From assembly GCA_934162925.1 (NCBI GenBank), contig CAKPJR010000001.1, positions 1-34,970 on the forward strand: DNA of 34,970 bases, written 5' to 3'. This DNA comes from an uncultured Clostridia bacterium. Lineage in GTDB: Bacteria > Bacillota > Clostridia > TANB77 > CAG-508. The position numbers and the translations under genes were made by a program. Shown here piece by piece: positions 8,206 to 17,301 of the stretch (position 1 is the stretch's first letter; every line of letters starts with the position of its first letter). The notes beneath the pieces are model-generated. The model saw only the letters and a list, made by a program, of their open reading frames with translations. It did no database searches and was not told the DNA's origin.

Positions 8206-9564
8206 CTAACAGTATATTTCTAATTGTTGTTTGAAGAATTTATTGCCTTTGGATGTAAATAAGTTTAAATTGTTATTTTTATTTAATATTTTACGAACTT
8301 CCCATAAGCCTAATCCATGACTTTTATTATCTTCTTCAACTTTAGAAGTATAACCTTTTTCAAAAATTCTATCTGTATCTACATTTTTATTAGAATAAGT
8401 ATTTTCTATTACAAATAATTGTCTATTTGCTTTATTATCTTTACGGATAGTAATATTTATAATTTTTTCTTCACATTTATTACTTGCTTCTATAGCATTA
8501 TCTAAAAGTATTCCTAAAATTCTACTTAAATCATATGTTTTTATGTTTAAAGTTGTTAAATCTAAAAATACCTCAAAGTTCATTTTAATATTTAATTCAT
8601 CAGCTTTGTGATATTTTGAAGTAAGTAAACTGTATACTGCAGGATTATTTATAAGTTCTGGATTAAGTACCGCTAAGTTATTAACCTTTTTGCAATCTTC
8701 CATTAAACCAGAATAATAATCTTTTAAGCCTTCCATATTATTAGTAGAAATATATCCACCTATGGCTTGAACAATATTATTAAAATCATGTTTAAAGCCC
8801 CTGATGTTATCATAAAGAATAGTTAAAGTTTTATTATACAACCTTTCTTCTTCTAAACTTTGAGTTGTTACTTCTAACTTACTTGTTCTAGATAAGGTGT
8901 ATATGCTAATAATAAAATAAATTAAAAGTATTAGGACTGAAGCAAAAGTAATATGAAAAGGTAAATAATCATTATAAAATCTTGCAAGGTATGATTGTAT
9001 GCAAACAGCAACTATACCTATTGAAAAATTTAATAGTAAAATTCTAGAACTTGCATCACCAAACTTTTCAACTACATTGATATTTATATTGTGCTTTTTA
9101 AAAAACAAGTAAATAAAATATGCACAAGAATACATCAAAATAGAAAATAAAAATTTATGAATTGGTACAATAACAAAACTATTTGTTGGAATGCCAGAAA
9201 TTATTGTATATACATTTACTAATATTGAACCAAGCAAAACAAAGACTACATAAGGTATGATTTCAGCTAAGATAGATTTTAATATATTTGTTTTAAATAT
9301 AAAGTAAACTAATACCGGACAAGCTATTAAATTTATAAAAGTATTATATGGAGTTGGAATAAGCCATAAATTAATAAACCCAATAAATGAAAGGATAGAA
9401 ATATATATAATTTTTTGCTTTTTAGTAGATTTAATATTTAGTATTTCTGTAAAGAGTAGCATAGAAACTGTAAGTTCAAGTACTAACATAGGAATGCTGA
9501 TAATCCTAATACAAGTTTCATTCTCCGTTGTTAATGCTGTCCAAATCGTTTGTAAAATTTCCAT
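8206..9564 (-). CDS. agrC: AgrC-like sensor histidine kinase
   Basis: 452 residues from the ATG at 9564, chosen because GGAGG precedes it; an upstream in-frame ATG at 9624 has no such site. The N-terminal half (about residues 1-215) is a polytopic sensor with six or seven hydrophobic segments. The kinase half has the phosphoacceptor region RGFKHDFNNIVQAIGG, an N box LLDNAIEAS and a G box HGLGLWEVRKIL, typical of the HPK10/GHKL quorum-sensing kinases that detect cyclic peptides. Its start overlaps the end of agrA by 47 bases, so the two are translated from one message. It would pass phosphate to AgrA on binding the AgrD peptide. Confidence 0.93.
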   Translation of the reverse strand: MEILQTIWTALTTENETCIRIISIPMLVLELTVSMLLFTEILNIKSTKKQKIIYISILSFIGFINLWLIPTPYNTFINLIACPVLVYFIFKTNILKSILAEIIPYVVFVLLGSILVNVYTIISGIPTNSFVIVPIHKFLFSILMYSCAYFIYLFFKKHNININVVEKFGDASSRILLLNFSIGIVAVCIQSYLARFYNDYLPFHITFASVLILLIYFIISIYTLSRTSKLEVTTQSLEEERLYNKTLTILYDNIRGFKHDFNNIVQAIGGYISTNNMEGLKDYYSGLMEDCKKVNNLAVLNPELINNPAVYSLLTSKYHKADELNIKMNFEVFLDLTTLNIKTYDLSRILGILLDNAIEASNKCEEKIINITIRKDNKANRQLFVIENTYSNKNVDTDRIFEKGYTSKVEEDNKSHGLGLWEVRKILNKNNNLNLFTSKGNKFFKQQLEIYC

Positions 9565-10258
9565 TTTTAAAAACCTCCAAAATGTTATTTTTATATTTAG
9601 CTCCGATAGAGCAATAATTATCATGAGGAAACAATATAGTATTTTTACTAGAATTAATATCAGAAATATTTTTTACATTAACTATATATGACTTATGACA
9701 TCTAACGAAATTTTCTGGTAGACAATTTTCAATCTTATTAAAAGAACTATACGTTTCATAGGTACGAGAATTAGTACAAAAAACCAATTTCATACCATCT
9801 TTTTTTATGTAGTTTATTTCATCCTGATTAATTATAGTCTTATTATTATTTAGTCTAATAAACTTAGAAGGAGTCCTTTTTATATCATCAATAAGCCTTA
9901 AGATAGTTTCCTCTAATCTCTCGTCAACTAAAGGCTTAGGTAAATAATCAAAAGTTTTAAATTTGTAAGCAACTAAAGCATATTCTAAGTGACCAGTAGT
10001 AAAAATTATATAAACATCTTTGTTTTTCTTTCTAACCATATTTGCTGTATCGCAACCAGTTAACTCGGATTTTAAATTTATATCTAGGATTAAGACATCC
10101 ACTTTATTGTGTTCAACATAATTAATTACGTCATATCCATTTAAGGATTGTAAAACAATTTGGGCGTCAATGTCATGATTAATAAAAATTGCCTCTAGCA
10201 TTTTTGAAAGCCTATCCAATACAGCAGGATTATCGTCGCAAATAACAAAATTTAACAT
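9518..10258 (-). CDS. agrA: AgrA-like LytTR response regulator
   Basis: 246 residues from the ATG at 10258, which follows ATAGGAGGAAAT. The receiver domain begins MLNFVICDDNPAVLD (acidic pocket) and has the phosphoacceptor Asp in VDVLILDINLK. A conserved Lys follows in FDYLPKPL. The C-terminal LytTR DNA-binding domain runs from about residue 140 (KFIRLNNNKTI) and includes FVRCHKSYIVNVKNI, diagnostic of AgrA-type regulators. It is expected to activate the agrBD promoter when phosphorylated by AgrC. The gene overlaps agrC and is read divergently from pdaA. Confidence 0.94.
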   Translation of the reverse strand: MLNFVICDDNPAVLDRLSKMLEAIFINHDIDAQIVLQSLNGYDVINYVEHNKVDVLILDINLKSELTGCDTANMVRKKNKDVYIIFTTGHLEYALVAYKFKTFDYLPKPLVDERLEETILRLIDDIKRTPSKFIRLNNNKTIINQDEINYIKKDGMKLVFCTNSRTYETYSSFNKIENCLPENFVRCHKSYIVNVKNISDINSSKNTILFPHDNYCSIGAKYKNNILEVFKNGNFTNDLDSINNGE

Positions 10259-10599
10259 ATTTCCTCCTATATTTTTATCTTTAGAAAAATACAATAAAAT
10301 TATTTTAAATAAAACGACAAAGTCGTTAGAAGTGCTCTGGAGTTTATAAGTTTGTAATAGATAACTTTATAAAACAAAATTCACCATATAAAAATAAAAT
10401 TCCTTATTTTTCCAGAACAATTTTAATATAATGCAAAAAGAAAATAATGTCAATATAAAAAGATAAATTTGGAATTCATAAGTAATTATTTATTTATAAG
10501 TAAAAGAAAGGCAAAATAATATGTAATAAAAATTGATTAAATTCATAATATTAAAAGAGAAATAACAAAAAGTAATTAGGTTAAATATAGGAGGAATGC
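10259..10599. other. agrA-pdaA divergent intergenic region
   Basis: This stretch of 341 bases holds the agrA ribosome binding site, a small inverted repeat AACGAC-AAA-GTCGTT (10313-10327), the agrAC promoter at 10425-10453 and, at the right end, the TAGGAGG ribosome binding site of pdaA. I see no small gene and no clear paired AgrA/LytTR binding repeats in it. Confidence 0.5.
10425..10453 (-). promoter_or_regulatory. Sigma-A type promoter for agrAC
   Basis: On the minus strand a perfect TTGACA (10453-10448) is followed after 17 bases by TATATT (10430-10425). This predicts a leader of about 160 bases before the agrA start. Confidence 0.75.
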
Positions 10600-11415
10600 A
10601 TGGATTCTAGGAAGATAATATATACATTAATAATAATTATAATATTTATATTTACATTTAGTATAGTTTCAATTAATAAAGAAACGAAAGAAAATGTAAT
10701 AACTACAAGCTCTAATGCAACACTGTCTAATAAAAAAATAGGATGGGGAATAAAAAGAAATGACAACCATAATCAACCAGACTTGGGAAGTAACAATAAG
10801 AGTTTACTAGATAAATACGAAGGAATAGCAATGGGAAATGACACAGACAAGTATGTATATTTAACATTTGATGAAGGATATGAAGCAGGTTATACTGCAA
10901 AATTGCTAGATATATTAAAGGAAAATGAAGTAAAAGCTGCGTTTTTTATAACAGGTCATTACTTAAACTCTCAAAGCGATTTGGTAAAAAGAATGATTGA
11001 TGAAGGCCATATAGTGGGAAATCATACAGTAAACCATAAGAGTATGCCAGACTTAGATGACAATAAAATAAAAGAAGAAATTATAAATTTACATACAACA
11101 GTATATGAGAAATTTAATTATGAAATGAAATATATAAGACCACCAATGGGAGAATATAGCGAAAGAACTTTAGAAATTACAAAAAGTTTAGGATATACAA
11201 CAGCAATGTGGAGCATGGCATATGATGATTGGGATGAAAACAAACAAGGAAGAGAAGAATACGGAAAAAATAAAGTCTTATCAAATGTTCATAATGGTGC
11301 AGTAATACTTTTACATGCCAATTCAGTAGATAATAGCAACATATTAGATTCATGCATTAAAGAAATAAAAAATATGGGATATGAATTCAAAACTTTAGAT
11401 GAATTTAAAAGATAA
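10600..11415 (+). CDS. pdaA: Spore-cortex polysaccharide deacetylase (PdaA-like)
   Basis: 271 residues. An N-terminal hydrophobic segment (about residues 6-25) directs it to or across the membrane. The NodB-type deacetylase domain begins at YLTFDEGYEAGYT (about residue 87); the TFDEGYE form instead of TFDDG is characteristic of PdaA. The metal-binding His motif is GNHTVNHKSM (about 147-156), the arginine-proline motif is RPPMGEYS, and a late LLHANS supplies another His. PdaA removes the acetyl group of muramic acid on the way to the muramic delta-lactam needed for spore germination. The ATG follows TAGGAGG. A CGG at 11262 is out of frame (TAC GGA). Confidence 0.92.
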   Translation: MDSRKIIYTLIIIIIFIFTFSIVSINKETKENVITTSSNATLSNKKIGWGIKRNDNHNQPDLGSNNKSLLDKYEGIAMGNDTDKYVYLTFDEGYEAGYTAKLLDILKENEVKAAFFITGHYLNSQSDLVKRMIDEGHIVGNHTVNHKSMPDLDDNKIKEEIINLHTTVYEKFNYEMKYIRPPMGEYSERTLEITKSLGYTTAMWSMAYDDWDENKQGREEYGKNKVLSNVHNGAVILLHANSVDNSNILDSCIKEIKNMGYEFKTLDEFKR

Positions 11416-11429
11416 ATTGGAATTTGTAA

Positions 11430-11580
11430 AATAGATGTGTGAAGTGCGAAGTTGGATTCGTAGGGGCGTATTGCATACGCCCGAAAACAAATTTATTATA
11501 AAAACCGTAGGGGTTACCGCCCTCGGCAACCCGAAGTGTGCCATACACCTCCCACATCACACCTCTCACATCAATAAAAC
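11430..11580. repeat. GC-richer palindromic repeat element
   Basis: This block between pdaA and yqfC differs from its surroundings in base composition. It contains GGGCGTAT-TGC-ATACGCCC (11464-11482) and a second imperfect palindrome GGGTTACCG / CGGCAACCC around 11514-11532. Near the edges, GATGTG-type and CACATC-type repeats (CACATCACACC, CTCACATC) could form further long-range pairing. It encodes nothing I can support and looks like a dispersed non-coding repeat of the REP/MITE kind; copy number cannot be judged from one window. Confidence 0.6.
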
Positions 11581-11595
11581 TAAAGGAGAGATAAC

Positions 11596-11886
11596 ATGAA
11601 AAATAAGAGAAATACAAGATTTGCAAATAAGGTAAATAAAATATTAGAAGTTCCAAGAGAAATAACTGAAAATTCTCCTAAATTTACAATAATAGGCTTT
11701 GATGAAATGCTAATTGAAAATTATAAAGGAATTTTAGAATACGAAGAATTTTATATAAAAATAAAAACAGAAATTGGAAATATAAACATAAATGGATTCA
11801 ACTTAAGTTTAGAGCAAGTAACTGAAGACGATATATCCGTTAAAGGAAAAATAGAAAGCATAAGTATAGAAAGAATTCTGGGATAA
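11596..11886 (+). CDS. yqfC: Sporulation protein YqfC
   Basis: 96 residues, about the usual length. The N-terminus is basic (KNKRNTRFANKVNKIL), followed by VPREI and then a beta-rich core typical of YqfC/YabP-like proteins (ENYKGILEYEEFYIKIKT, then GFNLSLEQVTEDDISVKGKI). In sporulating Bacillota it sits directly upstream of yqfD and is sigma-E dependent. The ATG follows AAAGGAGAG. Confidence 0.9.
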   Translation: MKNKRNTRFANKVNKILEVPREITENSPKFTIIGFDEMLIENYKGILEYEEFYIKIKTEIGNININGFNLSLEQVTEDDISVKGKIESISIERILG

Positions 11887-11919
11887 ACGAAAAAATTTAC
11901 GAAATGGAGGAAAACAAAA

Positions 11920-13104
11920 TTGTTCCTAAAAATTTGGCTAAATTATATAATTGGGTATGTAAATATAAAAGTAGAAGGATATTTTTTAGAGAGATTTATA
12001 AATATATGTATAAGTAAAAAGATACTTTTATGGAATATAAAAAGAAAAAAAGCGAGTTTATTATATGCTAATATTAGTGTAAGTGATTACAAAAAACTAA
12101 AAGAGATAGCAAGAAAAACTAGAACTAGAGTAAAAATAGAGTCTAAAAAGGGAATTCCATTTATATTACATAGATATAGAAAAAGAAAAATATTTGTAGT
12201 TCTATTAGCAATAGTAATAGTGGGACTAGTAGCAACGTCGAATTTTATATGGAATATAGAAGTTAAGGGAAATACAATAATACCAAAAGAAGAAATAATA
12301 GAAGAACTAAGTAAACAAGGCTTGAAAATAGGAACAAATAAAAACAAAATAAATACAAGTTTAATAATAAATAAAGTAAGATTAGATAGAGAAGATATTG
12401 CGTGGATAGGAATAAACCTAAAAGGAACAAATGCAATAATAGAAATTAAGGAGGCAGACAAAGCACCCGAGATAGTTAATGAGAGTGAATATTGCAATAT
12501 TGTATCAAACAAAACAGCAATGATAACAAAAATTAATGTACAAAACGGAACAGCTAATGTAAAGGAAGGAGACATTGTAAAAGAAGGAGATGTGCTAGTA
12601 AACGGCTACTTAGAAGGATTATATACTGGAATTAGATATGTACATGCAAAAGCAGATATAGAAGCAAAGGTATGGTATTCAAAAAAAGAAAAATTTTATT
12701 ATAATCAGCAAATCCAAGTTCCCTCAGGTGCTACGGAAGAAAAGTATACATTAAATATAAATAATTTTAAAATAAATTTTTATAAAACCCTTTCAAAATT
12801 TGAAAAATATGATACAATAAATGAAAATAAAAAATTAATGTTATTTTCTAATTTTTATTTACCGATTGAACTTATAAAAACAACAAATTGTGAATATGAA
12901 GATCAAGATGTAACATATACGGAAGAAGAACTTAGAAGCAAAGGAACAGAAGAATTAACAAATGAACTGGAAAATGAAATAGAATGCAAAGAAAACATTG
13001 TAAATAAACAAGTTAATATATACGGAAATACAGAATACATAGAAGTTGAAGTCATATATGAAGTGCTTGAAAATATCGGTATTAAAGACAAAATATTATT
13101 TTAA
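11920..13104 (+). CDS. yqfD: Sporulation protein YqfD
   Basis: 394 residues, close to the family's usual size, with a TTG start nine bases after ATGGAGG. The N-terminal region resembles the YqfD cytoplasmic domain. It is followed by a hydrophobic segment (about residues 89-108), then WNIEVKGNTIIPKEEIIEEL, the recognisable periplasmic-side motif, and a beta-rich region with GDIVKEGDVLVNGYLEG. It is a stage IV sporulation membrane protein in the mother cell by analogy. Seven CGG triplets occur in it, all out of frame (AAC GGA, ATC GGT, ACG GAA and similar), and the frame is intact throughout. Confidence 0.9.
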   Translation: MFLKIWLNYIIGYVNIKVEGYFLERFINICISKKILLWNIKRKKASLLYANISVSDYKKLKEIARKTRTRVKIESKKGIPFILHRYRKRKIFVVLLAIVIVGLVATSNFIWNIEVKGNTIIPKEEIIEELSKQGLKIGTNKNKINTSLIINKVRLDREDIAWIGINLKGTNAIIEIKEADKAPEIVNESEYCNIVSNKTAMITKINVQNGTANVKEGDIVKEGDVLVNGYLEGLYTGIRYVHAKADIEAKVWYSKKEKFYYNQQIQVPSGATEEKYTLNINNFKINFYKTLSKFEKYDTINENKKLMLFSNFYLPIELIKTTNCEYEDQDVTYTEEELRSKGTEELTNELENEIECKENIVNKQVNIYGNTEYIEVEVIYEVLENIGIKDKILF

Positions 13105-13120
13105 AGGGATAGGTGATATT

Positions 13121-14345
13121 ATGGAACAAAAGAGCCTAAGGGTTTTAGACACAAACAAAACATTTTTTTCAAAAATAACTAGTACTATTACGAAAATGCT
13201 TATACCAACAAAACTAAGTCTTAATAGCATGATGATTTCAATCAAAAGAAACAATCTAATAAAGGCATATACAAATTATAGCCTAGCAGTAGAGGAAAAT
13301 GATATAGACAAAAAAGAAGTATTACTAAAAAAATATGAAGAACTTTATAGTTTATATCTTGAAGCTATAGATAAATATATAATAGATTCTGTTTATAAAA
13401 AAGTAAAAAATCGGAACAGCTTCATCTTTTGAGAAAGAAGCGTTGAGTAAATATTATTTTGTTGTAAGTTTAAAGGAAAAACAATATTTAGAGTATAAAT
13501 ATAGAAAACAAGAATATTTGTTAAAAGTAGATTATGAATCAGTAACAAATTTAAAAAAAGAAAGTATAATAGAAAAATACAACAAATTTTATACTGCAAA
13601 AATGGATACTTTATACAAAGGATTGCTAAAAAATTATTCTATACAACTAGCAGATACAGTTTCTAGCAAATTAGATTCTATAGACAGTACTTATAACAAA
13701 ATATTTAGTACCTTAGAAACTTACATTTCTGATATTTTGCCAATAAAATTGAGAATAAGCAATAAAGAAAATTATAAAAACATAATAGAAGATTATGAAA
13801 AATATGAAAGTATGTTAGTAGGAAAGTTGGACGAAAGAGATAGAATAAGACAAAAGATGGTATTACTAGGAATAAGCAGAGAACTATTTACACATAGTCT
13901 ACCTCTAATTGCAGCAGAGCAATGCTATGAAAAACTTATAAATGATGTAAGAAATCTAATTGTGAATTCTAAAACAAAAGCAAGAAGAAATACAACATTT
14001 GAATTACTTATAGAATTGATAGAAGATTATAATATAAGGTTATTATCCACAAAGGTATATTGGGACAAGCCAATAGAAAGAGAAGAATATAAAAAATTCT
14101 GGAATAAATATAAAGAAATAAAGAAAATAGAAGATGAAAAAGAACAAAGTGAACAAAAACAAGTATTATTCCTAAAAAATGAATTAAAACAATTGAATAA
14201 AAATGAAGAGAACAATAATTTAATTATAAAATGTGTAAAACAGAAATTATTAGAGCTTGGAGCAATTAGACAAATAAAGAATAACTGTAAAACTCTAGTT
14301 GGTGACTTTAAAAAAGTTAAAGAAGATTTAAACATAACTAATTAA
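13121..14345 (+). CDS. Unknown helical protein between yqfD and ybeY, joined across a CGG +1 shift
   Basis: Joined length is 407 residues (97 codons, C at 13412 skipped, then 13413-14342). I do not recognise the family. The product is soluble-looking, highly charged and almost entirely helical, with Lys/Glu-rich stretches (about residues 340-385) suggesting coiled coil. In many Clostridia phoH and yqfF lie between yqfD and ybeY, and this gene occupies that place. It has AGGGATAGGTG before its ATG and ends 11 bases before ybeY, so it is part of the operon. The second half has no ribosome binding site of its own, and the joined reading VKNGTASSFEKEALSKYYF is continuous helix. Confidence 0.75.
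13412..13415 (+). other. CGG +1 frameshift site in the unknown gene
   Basis: CGGA follows AAT at codon 98. Skipping the C gives AAT-GGA-ACA and opens a 311-codon continuation. The original frame stops six codons later. Confidence 0.78.
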
Positions 14346-14356
14346 AAAGGAGAAAA

Positions 14357-14821
14357 ATGAAAGTAGCAGAAATAAATTTCTTAGACATAGAAGAAAATAA
14401 TGAATATATTGATATATTAAATAAAGTATTAGAAAAATGTTTTGAAGAAGAAAATCTAAATTCCAAAAACTTATACATTAACATTGTACTTACAAATCCT
14501 CAAAACATTAAAGAAATTAATAAGCAATATAGAAATATAGAGAAAGAAACGGATGTATTATCTTTTCCTATGTTTGAAAAAGAAGAAATAGAAAAACTAG
14601 ATAATAAAAATCAAGATATTTTAGGAGATATAGTTATCTCTATAGAAAAAGTAAAAGAGCAAGCAGTGGAATATGAGCATAGTTTTGAAAGAGAATTAGC
14701 ATATATGGCAGTACATGGATTTTATCATTTGATGGGGTATGATCATATGGAAGAAAATGATAAAAAAGAAATGAGAGAAAAAGAAGAGAATATATTAAAA
14801 AAATTAAATATATTAAAATAA
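14357..14821 (+). CDS. ybeY: Endoribonuclease YbeY
   Basis: 154 residues. The zinc-binding motif is clear as HGFYHLMGYDH (about residues 118-128), the H-x3-H-x5-H signature, preceded by ERELAYMAV. An earlier NKQYRNIEKETDVLSFP is the second conserved block. YbeY takes part in 16S rRNA 3' maturation and ribosome quality control. The ATG is preceded by AAAGGAG. Placement downstream of the yqf genes and near era is typical. Confidence 0.95.
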   Translation: MKVAEINFLDIEENNEYIDILNKVLEKCFEEENLNSKNLYINIVLTNPQNIKEINKQYRNIEKETDVLSFPMFEKEEIEKLDNKNQDILGDIVISIEKVKEQAVEYEHSFERELAYMAVHGFYHLMGYDHMEENDKKEMREKEENILKKLNILK

Positions 14822-14844
14822 TAAGGAAGGATGATATTAAAAAA

Positions 14845-15960
14845 ATGGGAAATGGGAAAAGAACAAAAGAAGCAAACAAAAAAGGTGGAGCAAAAATATT
14901 AATTATAATTTTAGTTATTTTAATTTTAATTGCAGGTGTTTTACTAGCATTAAAATTACTAAATAAAGGACAAGTAGAAACAAATGCAAATGGGGAAATA
15001 ATAGAGGAAAAGAAAGAAGAACCAAAAGTTCAAATAGTAGATGTCAACTCAAAAACTAGACCTTATGCAGTAATGATAAACAATAATCATTCAGCATGGC
15101 CACAATGTGGACTAAAGGATGCGTACTTGGTATATGAAATAATTGCAGAAGGTGGAATTACTAGAATGATGGCATTATACAAAGATAAATTACCAGAAAA
15201 AGTAGGATCAGTTAGAAGTGCAAGACACTATTTCATAGATTATGCAGAAGAAAATGATGCAATATTCATACATTGGGGAGGAAGCCCACAAGCATATTCA
15301 AGAATAAACTCAGGAATAAATGACTTAGATGGAATAGCACTAGAAGGAACAAGTTTCTTTAGAGATAAAACATTAAAAAGAGACTACGAACATACAGGTT
15401 TTGTTAATCTAGAAAAAGCGAATAAGCAAGCACAAGAAAAAGGCTACACAAGAGACACAAACAAAGACTTGTTGTTAAACTATAGTGCAACAGAGCTTGA
15501 CTTAGCTAGCTTAGAAGGAGCGGAATCAGCTGAAGATATAACACTAAAATATTCATATTATCATACAACAAGCTATGAATATGACAAAGAAAACAAAGTA
15601 TATAAAAGATTTATGGCTGGAAAAGCAAACACAGACTTAACAACAGGAGAACAATATACAGCAAAAAACATAATAGTATATAAAGTTGGAAATAAAACTA
15701 TAAACGATGGAGAAAATAAAGGAAGACAAGATTTATTAAATACAGGAACTGGAAAAGGATACTATATTTCAGAAGGGTATGCAATTCCAATCACTTGGGA
15801 AAAATCAACACATAGTGGACAAACAATATATAAATACGAAAACGGTGAAGAAATAAAAGTAAATGATGGAAACACATTTATACAAATACTACCAACAGAA
15901 GGAACAATAACATTAGAACCAGGAGAAAAAGCAGAAACAGAGACAGAATCAGCAGCATAA
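14845..15960 (+). CDS. DUF3048 (YerB-like) membrane-anchored protein
   Basis: 371 residues. A basic N-terminus (about 1-17) and one hydrophobic segment (about 18-40) anchor an extracellular domain. The DUF3048 core is marked by RPYAVMINNNHSAWPQCGL, AEGGITRMMALY and VGSVRSARHYFIDYA, all well matched to YerB-type lipoproteins, although no lipobox Cys is present here. The C-terminal domain has the usual repeated beta structure and ends in an acidic tail. Function unknown. It lies 23 bases after ybeY and is followed by a terminator. Confidence 0.88.
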   Translation: MGNGKRTKEANKKGGAKILIIILVILILIAGVLLALKLLNKGQVETNANGEIIEEKKEEPKVQIVDVNSKTRPYAVMINNNHSAWPQCGLKDAYLVYEIIAEGGITRMMALYKDKLPEKVGSVRSARHYFIDYAEENDAIFIHWGGSPQAYSRINSGINDLDGIALEGTSFFRDKTLKRDYEHTGFVNLEKANKQAQEKGYTRDTNKDLLLNYSATELDLASLEGAESAEDITLKYSYYHTTSYEYDKENKVYKRFMAGKANTDLTTGEQYTAKNIIVYKVGNKTINDGENKGRQDLLNTGTGKGYYISEGYAIPITWEKSTHSGQTIYKYENGEEIKVNDGNTFIQILPTEGTITLEPGEKAETETESAA

Positions 15961-15964
15961 AAAG

Positions 15965-16007
15965 AAAAAGAGGGAAAAAGGGGACAGACCCCATTTTCCC
16001 TCTTTTT
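15965..16007 (+). terminator. Terminator containing a GGGGACAGACCCC core
   Basis: AAAAAGAGGGAAAA (15965-15978) pairs with TTTTCCCTCTTTTT (15994-16007). The region between them is the GGGGACAGACCCC motif (15980-15992) also found twice at 4095-4187. Confidence 0.85.
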
Positions 16008-16148
16008 ACATTTTCTCTTTTTTTCTTACAAATAATATGGTAAAATGGCTTTGTCAAGTAAAAAAGGTAAATAAAAAACAATAACTCATTTACTTTTTTT
16101 TACAAAAAATTAAAATCAAAAAATATATAATGATTAAGCGAGGTAAAA

Positions 16149-17051
16149 ATGGAAAAATTTAAATCAGGATTTGTTTCAATAATAGGAAGAACAAATGTAG
16201 GAAAATCAACATTAATAAATAATCTTGTAGGAGAAAAAGTTGCAATAACAGCAAATAAAAATCAAACAACAAGGACTGCAATAAAAGCAATAGTAAATAG
16301 AGAAAATTCCCAAATTATATTTATAGATACACCAGGAATACATAAACCAAGAACAAAACTTGGAGAAACAATGAATGAAACTGCATGGGGAACAATACCA
16401 GAAACTGATATTACATTATTCATTGTAGAAGCAACATCTAGTAAAATAGGAAAAGGCGACAGTTTAATAATAGAAAAACTAAAAGAAAAAAAGACAAAAA
16501 CAATATTATTAATAAATAAAATAGATCTAATAGAAAAAGAAAAACTATTAAATTTAATTGAAACATATAGTAAAGAGTATGAATTCCAAGCAATTATACC
16601 AATATCAGCAGCAAATGGAGAAAATATAGATAAAATACTAGATGAAATAGAAAAGCACCTTCCAGAAGGACCTGCATATTATGATATAGAAGAGTATACA
16701 GACCAAACTGCCAGACAATTAGTAGAAGAAACAATTAGAGAAAAAGCCTTAAAATTGCTAGACGAAGAAGTTCCACATGGTATATTAGTAGAAGTAGAAA
16801 AAATGAAATTAAGAGAAACTACAAAAGGCGAAGAAATTTACGACATAGAAGCTACTATATATGTTTTAAAAAATTCTCATAAAGGAATTGTAATAGGCAA
16901 AAATGGAAGTATGCTAAAAAGAATTGGAACATATGCAAGACAAGATATAGAAAGAATGCTACAAACAAAAGCAAATTTAAAAATTTGGGTAAAAGTAAAA
17001 GAAAATTGGCAAGACAATAATAGCATTTTAAAAAGATTTAAAAGCGAATAA
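16149..17051 (+). CDS. era: GTPase Era
   Basis: 300 residues, the family norm. GTPase motifs are in order: GRTNVGKSTLINNLVG (G1, about residues 12-27), TTRTA (G2), DTPGIH (G3), NKID (G4) and SAANG (G5). A C-terminal KH domain includes GIVIGKNGSMLKRIG, which binds the 3' end of 16S rRNA. Era assists 30S maturation. It heads the era-yqzL-recO group and sits close to ybeY, which acts in the same process. GAGGT precedes the ATG. Confidence 0.97.
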   Translation: MEKFKSGFVSIIGRTNVGKSTLINNLVGEKVAITANKNQTTRTAIKAIVNRENSQIIFIDTPGIHKPRTKLGETMNETAWGTIPETDITLFIVEATSSKIGKGDSLIIEKLKEKKTKTILLINKIDLIEKEKLLNLIETYSKEYEFQAIIPISAANGENIDKILDEIEKHLPEGPAYYDIEEYTDQTARQLVEETIREKALKLLDEEVPHGILVEVEKMKLRETTKGEEIYDIEATIYVLKNSHKGIVIGKNGSMLKRIGTYARQDIERMLQTKANLKIWVKVKENWQDNNSILKRFKSE

Positions 17052-17133
17052 AAAAAATAAATTTACAAAAGATAAAATTAAAGGTGTAAATAAAGTTGAC
17101 AAAATTTGCACAATTTATAAGGAGATGAGACTT

Positions 17134-17301
17134 ATGATAAAGCAGATAGCATGGAATACCTTTAAGAATACAGGAAATATAGATACATTTTTAGAACTAA
17201 AACAAGTAACAGAAATAGAACAAAACATAAAGGCGGAAAAAAATGAAATTATTGAAAGTAAAAGGAATAATAATAGCGGAAAAGACGGTATCAGATTTTG
17301 A
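17134..17301 (+). CDS. yqzL: YqzL-like small protein
   Basis: 55 residues. The N-terminus IAWNTFKNTGNIDTFLELK matches the YqzL family, whose Bacillus member also lies between era and recO. The ATG follows AAGGAGATGAG. The gene overlaps the start of recO by 59 bases in another frame, suggesting translational coupling. The C-terminal 20 residues overlap recO and look less conserved. Function unknown. Confidence 0.82.
   Translation: MIKQIAWNTFKNTGNIDTFLELKQVTEIEQNIKAEKNEIIESKRNNNSGKDGIRF

Noticed and set aside
10427..10432. TATAAT on the plus strand as a pdaA promoter
   Set aside because: No acceptable -35 box at the right distance. The same bases form part of the better-matched minus-strand agrAC promoter, and pdaA is expected to use a sporulation sigma factor.
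11430..11580. CRISPR array
   Set aside because: The palindromes differ from each other and there are no regular direct repeats with spacers.
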